A stretch of DNA of 64,000 nt from Nitrospira sp. GTDB taxonomy: Bacteria > Nitrospirota > Nitrospiria > Nitrospirales > Nitrospiraceae. The notes under the pieces were generated by a model. It had not been told where the DNA came from, did no database searches, and worked only from the letters and a program-made list of their open reading frames with translations. This document shows positions 57,658 to 64,000 of this stretch, piece by piece; position 1 is the stretch's first letter, and the number at the start of each line of letters is the position of its first letter. The position numbers and the translations under genes were made by a program. The DNA is taken from contig JACOEJ010000001.1 in NCBI GenBank assembly GCA_024998645.1, forward strand, positions 1-64,000, in the 5' to 3' direction.

Positions 57658-58548
57658 CTATGGTTTCACGATAAGAACAGGACACGTGGCCAACTGCGCC
57701 ACTGCGCGGGATACGCTTCCAAGCGAAATTGCTTTAACACCCGTGAGACCGCGCGATCCGACGACCAGCAAATCCACCCCCTCGCGTTGCGCCGCCCGGA
57801 CAATCGTTTGGGCCGGATGGCCGGACAACACTCGTGTGCGAAGTGGGGCTTGAATACCTTTCAATGCTTCCATCGCCCCCTCGATGGCCTGATGCGCAAG
57901 CTCCTTTCGATGACGGATGAACTTCGCCTGCATTTTCCGGCTCTCGGCGTCATGAAAACGGTCGAGTACCAGCTTTTCAGCTCCCAGCGGACGTGCCACA
58001 CTGACGACGGCGATCTCGCGCAACTCGGGCAGCGTGGCTAACACACGAGCCGCTCTCTGCGCATCGGCCGAACCATCCGTCGCCAGCATGACCCGCAGCC
58101 CTCCGCCACGCTGAACCCTGCCGGGGACTAAGAGCACCGAGCAGGGAGCATAGGACACCAAGCGATGAGAGACGCTGCCTAATCCAAATCCGGCAGCCTG
58201 GTGGGGCCCGCCCCGTCCGGAGATCACAAGATCCGGCTCACATTCCCGTATTAATCGAAGAAGCTCCTGACCTGGGACTCCTTCCCGCGTGATCACCTCC
58301 ACAGCCGTAAACTTCTCTTTCAGAATCCGTTGCGCCCAGCTGAGAGCCGTATCGATCATCGCTTCCTGTTGCTGCAGGAGAAGCTGTCGACCGGCGGCTC
58401 CGATCGCGTCAGGAATCTCCAGCGGCCCCAGGACATGCACCAGCGTCACAACCGTATTCCCTGGATGCGGGAAGTCCCGCATCCACTGGACGATCTTTTC
58501 TGCCGTACCGGATTCGTCCAGTGCGACCATCCAACGCCTGGCTACCAC
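57658..58548 (-). CDS. Tandem universal stress protein
   Basis: The start is a GTG at 58548 after AGGAGGGGG (read as Met-Val-Ala-Arg-Arg), 296 residues. Two USP domains: 4-145 and about 150-296. Each has the strand with the start Asp (MVALDESGTA; RVMLATDGSADAQRA) and an ATP-binding G-x2-G-x9-G-S(ST) loop: ISGRGGPHQAAGFGLGSVSH in the first and VVGSRGLTGVKAISLGSVSR in the second, both with G-S-V-S. Thus both halves may bind ATP. It heads the three-gene unit with adenosine-specific kinase and the LigD-type phosphoesterase. Confidence 0.94.
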   Translation of the reverse strand: MVARRWMVALDESGTAEKIVQWMRDFPHPGNTVVTLVHVLGPLEIPDAIGAAGRQLLLQQQEAMIDTALSWAQRILKEKFTAVEVITREGVPGQELLRLIRECEPDLVISGRGGPHQAAGFGLGSVSHRLVSYAPCSVLLVPGRVQRGGGLRVMLATDGSADAQRAARVLATLPELREIAVVSVARPLGAEKLVLDRFHDAESRKMQAKFIRHRKELAHQAIEGAMEALKGIQAPLRTRVLSGHPAQTIVRAAQREGVDLLVVGSRGLTGVKAISLGSVSRAVAQLATCPVLIVKP

Positions 58549-59409
58549 AAGCCCCCTCCTGAGACTTCCAGCCTCCCTCCACGTTGATAAGCATCGGCCG
58601 TGCCGGACTCATTCGATTCGCTGACGATCACAAGCAAGACAATCACCCGCCCTTTCTTCAAGAGAACCGGTGCTTACGCGCAAGGGGCCGTTCTAGGAAT
58701 CAGTCCCCGACGAGATGCTGTCCTATAATGCGACAGATACAGCAAAGAACGGTGTGGCATCACCGCCCTCAAGATGAAGCTTGACCGGGCGCGGAAGAGC
58801 GTTATGTAATAATTGAGCGGAGGCCTCGGTGAGAGGAACAGTCAAGGACAAGAGGCCGAGCGCAGGGGTGGTGAGCAAGCCCGCAGAACGAGCGGGAAGC
58901 CTGAAGCTCCTCCAAGGTCTCAAAAATTGGCCCAAGCTCTCTAAACCCGCCCCCGCTCCGCTTTTTGTTTCCGGATAAACCCCTTCCAAGATGAGTGGAC
59001 TCTTCAACTTCTCCAGGGAGGTGTTTTTGTATGATTTCGATGAGATGTATGGCGGGCTAAAAAAAAGGGGCCTGCCCTTATGTGGTTCCACGGAATGCCG
59101 CCCACTGGCCGGAATCGGATTCAGCAACCCTTCAGTCGCTTGAGGCTGATTGCTCCGCGTCTCGACTTCATACAGACTCGAATCAACGACCATGCCTAAT
59201 GGCACCGATGATCGATAACGCGTCCCTCGAACCCGAACCCGCTACTCTCTCGACAACCGCGCCCTCTGCACGTTGGCTGCATAAGAGCAGATCGAACTTC
59301 CAAGAGGTTGCTACCCTCACTACGCCGCTCCCACCTCCCTCACTTTTATGGTAATCACTCTCCCCCGGGGATCAAGCGAGTCTCCAAGCCGCGACGGTCG
59401 CCCGATATC
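58549..59409. other. Longest gene-free stretch (861 bp)
   Basis: Open frames here, for example minus 58723-59205, look like chance frames: no ribosome site, low-complexity start, no family. A poly-A run with a G-tract (aaaaaaaaggggcctgccc, about 59060-59078) and a central A+T-rich part may be promoter or a degraded insertion. No terminal inverted repeats or transposase pieces were recognised. Confidence 0.45.
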
Positions 59410-60753
59410 TCACGGTTCAGGATTCGGCGGTGTTGGAATAACCCCTTGGCCGGTGAGGACGGCAAGAGCCTTCCGGGCATCGCTGATCCGGTCCACCGCA
59501 GACCGGTGCAACTCTTCGGCGGTTTTCAGCAGCCGGGCGACGCCCTGCGCTTGCGCTTTCATCGCCGTTGCCACAGCCACTCTCGGAACGACCTCCCATT
59601 CATCCATCGCCGGCAGAATGTACCCGTCGTGGAGTCCCTTGTCCGCCGCACACTGGGCGAGCTCATGCGCTGCCGCCATCGCCATCTCATCGGTGATGGT
59701 CCCGGCCCGCACATCGAGCGCGCCACGGAAGACGGCCGGAAAGACGAGGGAGTTGTTGACCTGATTCGGGAAGTCCGACCGCCCCGTGGCGACAATGCGG
59801 GCGCCCGCCGCTTTCGCCTCCCACGGCCAGATCTCAGGGACCGGATTCGCACAGGCCAACACGATGGCGTCCCGGGCCATCGTCCGCACCCACTCCGGCC
59901 TGATGATACCGCCGGCGGCAAAGGCCACACACACATCCGCTCCGGCCAACGCCTCGGCTATTCCTCCTCGACGCTGCTCCCTGTTCGATTCCACGCACAC
60001 CGTCCATTGCTCGCTATAGTCCTGATCCGTTTGATACTCACGACGATACGGTCCGAGAATCCCTCCGAGATCGCAGGCCACGATCTTCCCCGCATCCGCG
60101 CCGCAGGCCTTCAGATAGCGATAGGTCGGGATATTGGCCGCACCCATACCGATCATCGCGAGACGGACATGGCCGATCTGTTTGCCGACGACCTTCAAGG
60201 CGTTCAGCACCGCCGCGAGCACCACCGTGCCGGTCCCCTGCTGATCGTCATGCCACACCGGAATCGTGCACAGCCGACGGGCTTCGCGCAGAACGCGAAA
60301 GCACTTCGGCATCGAGATATCTTCGAGATTGATCCCCCCGAACGAGGGCTCCAGCACCTTCACCGTGCGAACGATTTCATCCGGATCTTTGGTCCCGAGA
60401 CAAATCGGCACCGCATCCACTCCGCCCAGATACTTAAACAGCAGCGCCTTGCCTTCCATGACCGGCAGCCCGGCCTCCGGTCCGATGTCGCCTAGGCCGA
60501 GGACTCGCGTACCGTCTGAAATGACGGCGATCGAATTCGCCTTATTGGTGTGCTCATAAACCAAATCCGGCCGAGCCTGAATCGCACGGCAGGGAGCGGC
60601 GACGCCCGGCGTGTACCAAATCGAGAAATCCTCGACGCCTCGAATGGGACACTTGGGCGCCGTCTGGATCTTGCCCTTGTAATAAGCGTGGAGCCGGAGC
60701 GCCTCTTCGGCCGGCTTCCGGGCTTTGGCGAGCAACTCTTCCGGCGTGGGCAT
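59410..60753 (-). CDS. NAD(P)-dependent malic enzyme
   Basis: The start is the ATG at 60753 (MPTPEELLAKARKPAEEALR) after GGGGG, 447 residues. Malic enzyme converts malate to pyruvate and CO2 with NAD(P)H. Motifs: WYTPGVAAPCRAIQARPDLV (the Tyr and Thr-Pro-Gly), SDGTRVLGLGDIGPEAGLPV, MEGKALLFKYLGGVDAVPIC (the Lys), ISMPKCFRVL, PVWHDDQQGTGTVVLAAVLN and IGMGAANIPTYRYLK for NAD(P). No phosphotransacetylase-like tail is present, unlike MaeB. Provides pyruvate and NADPH. Confidence 0.95.
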   Translation of the reverse strand: MPTPEELLAKARKPAEEALRLHAYYKGKIQTAPKCPIRGVEDFSIWYTPGVAAPCRAIQARPDLVYEHTNKANSIAVISDGTRVLGLGDIGPEAGLPVMEGKALLFKYLGGVDAVPICLGTKDPDEIVRTVKVLEPSFGGINLEDISMPKCFRVLREARRLCTIPVWHDDQQGTGTVVLAAVLNALKVVGKQIGHVRLAMIGMGAANIPTYRYLKACGADAGKIVACDLGGILGPYRREYQTDQDYSEQWTVCVESNREQRRGGIAEALAGADVCVAFAAGGIIRPEWVRTMARDAIVLACANPVPEIWPWEAKAAGARIVATGRSDFPNQVNNSLVFPAVFRGALDVRAGTITDEMAMAAAHELAQCAADKGLHDGYILPAMDEWEVVPRVAVATAMKAQAQGVARLLKTAEELHRSAVDRISDARKALAVLTGQGVIPTPPNPEP

Positions 60754-60930
60754 CAGCGCCCCCTTTCCTGCACATGATCGTGCGTCAACCGCATGACGCA
60801 CCAATGCGCTGCGGCGCACGTTCAATTCGTCGTATCGTGGACTCTTGCTTCCGGTCTTGAAGCCGGCGGGACTGTCGGCCTTGTCCGAACAGGGAGCGGC
60901 AAGGCTCCCTTGTTCCGGCAGGCCTGTGGG

Positions 60931-61167
60931 TTAGCTGAGAGAGAAATGTCTCTGGCTGGTACCGATGTGTCCACGTTCCGGCTCCGCGACGGGTTGCCGA
61001 CGATGGGCGAGAATCACCGGATCGATCCGCTCGCCGCAACTGACGCAGCGCCAGTCGAACGAGGCGAGTTCGTGCACCGGCTCCGGAACCATGAGACCGC
61101 CGCAACGATGACAGTGGTCGGCATGAGCCTGCCCTCGCGCGACGGATAGACTTGAGCGTTTGATCAT
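60931..61167 (-). CDS. Small zinc-ribbon protein
   Basis: The start is the ATG at 61167 (MIKRSSLSVARGQAHADHCH) behind AGGAG, 78 residues. Two C-x2-C pairs: CHRCGGLMVP and WRCVSCGERIDPVIL, about 22 residues apart, a classical zinc ribbon. The C-terminal half is basic and His-rich. Such ribbons often bind nucleic acid or ride on partners. It lies between the DNA polymerase X gene (155 bases upstream) and malic enzyme. A role is not assigned. Confidence 0.72.
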   Translation of the reverse strand: MIKRSSLSVARGQAHADHCHRCGGLMVPEPVHELASFDWRCVSCGERIDPVILAHRRQPVAEPERGHIGTSQRHFSLS

Positions 61168-61322
61168 ACGCAACTCCTTCCTTGTGGCTGAAGTATCGGT
61201 TTACACCTATGAGCCACAATCCCGTAAAAGGATTCATCCCTGCTATTCCTCCTTCAATTCCAAGTGAGGCCGCTTCATGATCGTTGCGTAGTCCGGACCG
61301 CTCACGCCTGAGCGTGACGGTT

Positions 61323-63056
61323 TCACGCCCTCCGCATCGTACGCATGAGCAATGGGCGCAGCTCATGCAGTGGCCTGGCATTCAGGACCTCGCGCGTTTC
61401 GATCCACCCCCGTCGCGCCTGTCCCACCCCGTACCGGAGATTCCCGAGGTCGAGGGTGCTGTGGGCATCGGAGTTGATGCTCACCATGACGCCTGCTTCT
61501 TTCGCCAGCTGACAGTCTGTATCGGCCAGATCCAGACGGATCGGATGCGCATTCACCTCCAGGAAGCAGCCCCGCTCACGCGCATGACGGATGACCCGCG
61601 GCATATCCACATCGTACGGCGCACGTTCATCGATGAGCCGGCCGCTGGGGTGCGCCAGGATCGTAAAATACGGATGGTCCATGGCCCGCAGAATCCGCTC
61701 GGTCTGCTTCTGCCGGGAGAGCCGGAAGTGGCTATGGACGGCGCCGACAACCAGGTCGAGCCGGCTCAGATCGTCATCCGGAAGATCCAGGCTGCCGTCC
61801 TCCAGAATATCCACCTCGATCCCCTTCAAGAGCGTGATGCCGATCGCGGTGTCGTTCAGCCGGTCGATCTCCTCAAGCTGTTCACGCAACCGTTGGGAAT
61901 CGAGGCCTTTCGCCATCGCGAGCCGTCGTGAATGCTCGGTGATCGCCAGATATTCCAGCCCGCGGTCGCGCGCCGCCGCCGCCATTTCTTTGAGGCTGTT
62001 CTGACCGTCGGTCGCCTTGGTATGGGCATGCAGGTCCCCTTTCAGATCGGCAACCTCCACGAGCCTCGGCAGGCGTCCGGCCAGCGCCGCGTCGAACTCT
62101 CCGCGATTCTCCCGCAGTTCCGGTGGAATCCAGGGCAGCCCCACCGCGGCGTAGACCGATTCTTCGGTGGCGCCAGCGACAGCTCGATCGCCCTTGAACA
62201 CTCCGTACTCATTGATCTTGAGCCCTCGCCGTTGAGCCATCTGGCGAAGCGCCACATTGTGCGCCTTGCTCCCGGTGAAATATTGAAGCGCCGCTCCATA
62301 GCTTTCCCCGGGTACAACCCTCACATCGACTTGCAGCTTACAGGCAAGGCGAAGACTTGCTTTCGTGGCACCCTGCGCCAGCACCTCTTCGACTTCCGGA
62401 TAGGACACGAACCGGTCCATCACAGCACTGCCGGGAGCAGCCGTGACCAGAAGATCGAGATCCCCGATCGTTTCTTTCGCCCGCCGGTAGCTCCCCGCTG
62501 CGACAACTCGTTCCACCCCGGGAGACTCTTTGAGGTATGCGATCAGAGATTCGGCATATTGGGCCGCAATCGCCAGTTTGACGCGCTTCGCTTCACCGGT
62601 CCTGGCTTGCAGATGATGCAGGAGATATTGTTCGGTTTTGTCTCCGAACCCACGGAGCGTTCTCACGCGCCCCTCCTCCGCCGCCTTTTGCAACTGGTCG
62701 AGGGTCCGGATACCGAGATCGTGATACAGCACTTTCACCCGCTTCGGTCCGATACCGGGGATTTTGAGCAATTCGACCAGCGTCGCCGGCACCGTCTTTC
62801 GATGTTCTTCCAGCATGGCCGCTGTGCCGGTTTCGACAATCTCCCGAATCTTCGCGGCCAGATCTTTGCCGATCCCCGGCAATTCGGTCAGATCCTGGCC
62901 CTTTGCGAGCATCGCCGCGACATCCTGAGGCAGATCGCGAAGTGTACGCGCCGCGTTACGATAGGCGCGGATGCGGAACGGGTTGGCGCCTTCAATCTCA
63001 AGCAGGTCCGCCAACTCATCGAAGTCCGCGGCGATATCCGCATTGTGTACCGGCAT
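61323..63056 (-). CDS. polX: DNA polymerase X with PHP domain
   Basis: This 577-residue enzyme has N-terminal helix-hairpin-helix repeats (about 50-130; LTELPGIGKDLAAKIREIVE, LLKIPGIGPKRVKVLY), a Pol X palm (about 185-310) and a C-terminal PHP domain (from about 340). Metal ligands of the palm are in AAGSYRRAKETIGDLDLLVT (two Asp) and LQVDVRVVP (third Asp). The PHP starts DLHAHTKATDGQNSLKEMAA, later AITEHSRRLAMAKGL, LAHPSGRLID and INSDAHSTLDLGNLRYG. Bacterial PolX fills gaps in base-excision repair and has 3'-5' exonuclease and AP-endonuclease activity through PHP. Confidence 0.96.
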   Translation of the reverse strand: MPVHNADIAADFDELADLLEIEGANPFRIRAYRNAARTLRDLPQDVAAMLAKGQDLTELPGIGKDLAAKIREIVETGTAAMLEEHRKTVPATLVELLKIPGIGPKRVKVLYHDLGIRTLDQLQKAAEEGRVRTLRGFGDKTEQYLLHHLQARTGEAKRVKLAIAAQYAESLIAYLKESPGVERVVAAGSYRRAKETIGDLDLLVTAAPGSAVMDRFVSYPEVEEVLAQGATKASLRLACKLQVDVRVVPGESYGAALQYFTGSKAHNVALRQMAQRRGLKINEYGVFKGDRAVAGATEESVYAAVGLPWIPPELRENRGEFDAALAGRLPRLVEVADLKGDLHAHTKATDGQNSLKEMAAAARDRGLEYLAITEHSRRLAMAKGLDSQRLREQLEEIDRLNDTAIGITLLKGIEVDILEDGSLDLPDDDLSRLDLVVGAVHSHFRLSRQKQTERILRAMDHPYFTILAHPSGRLIDERAPYDVDMPRVIRHARERGCFLEVNAHPIRLDLADTDCQLAKEAGVMVSINSDAHSTLDLGNLRYGVGQARRGWIETREVLNARPLHELRPLLMRTMRRA

Positions 63057-63100
63057 AGGTGGCCTGCTCTCTCTCTCCTACGGCTGGCTGGAAGCGGGCT

Positions 63101-63259
63101 TCACGGCCCCGCCTTGTCGCTTCTTTTTCTCTGAGACCGTTTCCTGCTCGGTTTGACCGCTGCCCCCTTGGCCGCTTCCCGCTCTTTCTCCAACCTCAAC
63201 TTCTTGAATCGCTTCGCCTGGATTTTCGGCAGATTCTTAAACAACAGGCGCTGCTTCAT
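63101..63259 (-). CDS. Very basic small protein
   Basis: The start is the ATG at 63259 (MKQRLLFKNLPKIQAKRFKK) with GAGGA upstream, 52 residues, 21 of them Lys or Arg. The C-terminus is KKLRLEKEREAAKGAAVK followed by PSRKRSQRKRSDKAGP. It looks like a short nucleic-acid- or ribosome-binding peptide. It lies 44 bases before polX on the same strand and could share the transcript. Kept at moderate confidence because short basic frames arise by chance. Confidence 0.5.
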   Translation of the reverse strand: MKQRLLFKNLPKIQAKRFKKLRLEKEREAAKGAAVKPSRKRSQRKRSDKAGP

Positions 63260-63311
63260 GAACGGTCCTCGCGACTCCCGGAATATCGGGTTGCATGGCC
63301 CCGGCCTTTCG

Positions 63312-63785
63312 TTAGAAGCTCCCCAATGAGGCCGCGAAGCCGGCAACCACATGCCTGGCCACCGGACTCTTGCCGGCTCCCGTCCGTACCGCACAGATGG
63401 AAATCACGGGTTTCGTCGACCGGAGCATCGTGGCATGCGGACCCATCAGCCGGAAGTCCGCGCCTGCGGCCAGTGCACGCGATGCCTTATGCATGAGCTC
63501 TTCATGCGAGACATCGCTGTACGCAAAAATCACTTGATCAACCGCCTGGTCTGCAATGAGGGTTTCCAGAGATTCCTCCGGCATGATCGGGATACCGTCC
63601 GGATACAGCGCTCCGGCCAGAGCGGGCGGATACATCCGTCCCGCGATGTTGGGAATCTGCGCGGCAGTAAAGGCCATGACCCGGTAGTCGGGGTCGGATC
63701 GGAACACGACGTTGAAGTTGTGGAAGTCTCGGCCGGCTGCCCCCATAATCACGACCTTGATAACCTTGCTGACGCGATTTGCCAC
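63312..63785 (-). pseudogene. Truncated cyclic 2,3-diphosphoglycerate synthetase-like gene (N-terminal third)
   Basis: The start is the GTG at 63785 (read as Met, then ANRVSKVIKVVIMGAAGRDF) after GGAGAAG. The 157-residue product matches the beginning of a ~450-residue P-loop protein family that includes archaeal cyclic 2,3-diphosphoglycerate synthetase: HNFNVVFRSDPDYRVMAFTA, IPNIAGRMYPPALAGALYPD, FAYSDVSHEELMHKASRALA, and the P-loop CAVRTGAGKSPVARHVV, then stops (FAASLGSF). The remaining two-thirds with the rest of the active site are not found downstream. Either a real shortened protein or a truncated gene. Confidence 0.72.
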
Positions 63786-63967
63786 TAGCCTTCTCCTGCT
63801 CTGGTGATTTCTGCGACAAACTGAGACAGCCTTATGCCCTGCCCCTGAGTTGGAATCCCTGGATTCACAAGAAGATCGCGCAGGCCGCCGCACTTACTTC
63901 CTGGTCTCTACCTTGCAGTTCTCATACTCACGGTCACAGACAGATCACTCACAGGAGGACGATTCCT

Positions 63968-64000
63968 ATGAATGTTCGATCAGCCTCGATTTTGGGTGTC
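63968..64000 (+). CDS. Start of a plus-strand gene cut by the window end
   Basis: ATG at 63968 after AGGAGGAC opens MNVRSASILGV and runs off the end. The ribosome site is ideal. Eleven codons are too few to name it; Arg followed by a hydrophobic run hints at a signal peptide or membrane helix. Confidence 0.45.
   Translation, partial: MNVRSASILGV

Noticed and set aside
58723-59205. 160-codon minus ORF in the largest gap
   Set aside because: Low-information sequence, no ribosome site, no domains; likely a chance frame.

Overview
The window looks like chromosomal DNA of a Nitrospira-type bacterium (phylum Nitrospirota). This is inferred from high GC outside one accessory stretch, many small lipoproteins, DUF2934 proteins, a 1417-residue BadF-type activase, a CheB-CheR-PAS fusion, and a long palindromic intergenic repeat of a kind I associate with Nitrospira genomes. 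No rRNA, tRNA, CRISPR array or intact insertion sequence was seen.

Region 1 (1-8.5 kb) is a mosaic accessory stretch with mostly minus-strand genes. It holds an RRM protein, a membrane-anchored L7/L12-like protein, OsmC, an ICMT-family enzyme, two membrane proteins, a TPR protein, a PPOX-family flavoprotein and a YceK-like lipoprotein. It also contains duplicated debris: a C-terminal PPOX fragment, a frameshifted L7/L12-like remnant and four copies of a 45-50 bp repeat, each lying just 3' of a stop codon. Its left end carries a two-gene module: a basic winged-helix-like protein and a HEPN-like protein with an R-x6-H motif.

Region 2 (9-16 kb) is envelope-oriented: a large lipoprotein, a serine beta-lactamase-like lipoprotein, a tightly coupled CsgG / PEGA-like / DUF4810 / DUF799 lipoprotein operon, an AEC-family transporter and a class 3 lipase lipoprotein.

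Region 3 (16-30 kb) is metabolic and stress-related: an O-methyltransferase, a flavin reductase, glucose-6-phosphate dehydrogenase, a Tat-exported aldo/keto reductase, a flavodoxin-fold quinone reductase, a compact SufC/SufB-like pair, PEBP, a phosphoribosyltransferase, BON and Hsp20 proteins, and a Mut7-C nuclease with a DUF1614 membrane protein. A 124 bp palindromic repeat lies between the aldo/keto reductase and zwf, with a worn copy near 19.1 kb.

Region 4 (30-45 kb) holds the giant BadF-type activase, a VOC protein, a minus operon (nitroreductase, diaminopimelate dehydrogenase, PH-domain protein, CapA), a Pal-type lipoprotein run, a HAD-HerA ATPase fusion and an acyl-CoA synthetase/ACP/acyltransferase fusion.

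Region 5 (45-54 kb) is a signalling cluster: CheB-CheR-PAS, an overlapping NarL-type histidine kinase, its LuxR-type regulator, and a receiver-only protein. Two paralogous small winged-helix-like genes flank it. A small zinc-motif gene interrupted by an amber codon follows, then a mannose-1-phosphate guanylyltransferase-like gene linked to DUF2934. A decayed copy of that gene's 3' end precedes the other DUF2934 gene at 30.3 kb, so the block was duplicated.

Region 6 (55-64 kb) carries dodecin, an orphan MlaC, an operon of universal stress protein, adenosine-specific kinase and a standalone LigD-type phosphoesterase, malic enzyme, a zinc-ribbon protein, DNA polymerase X with a PHP domain, and a truncated cyclic-diphosphoglycerate-synthetase-like gene.
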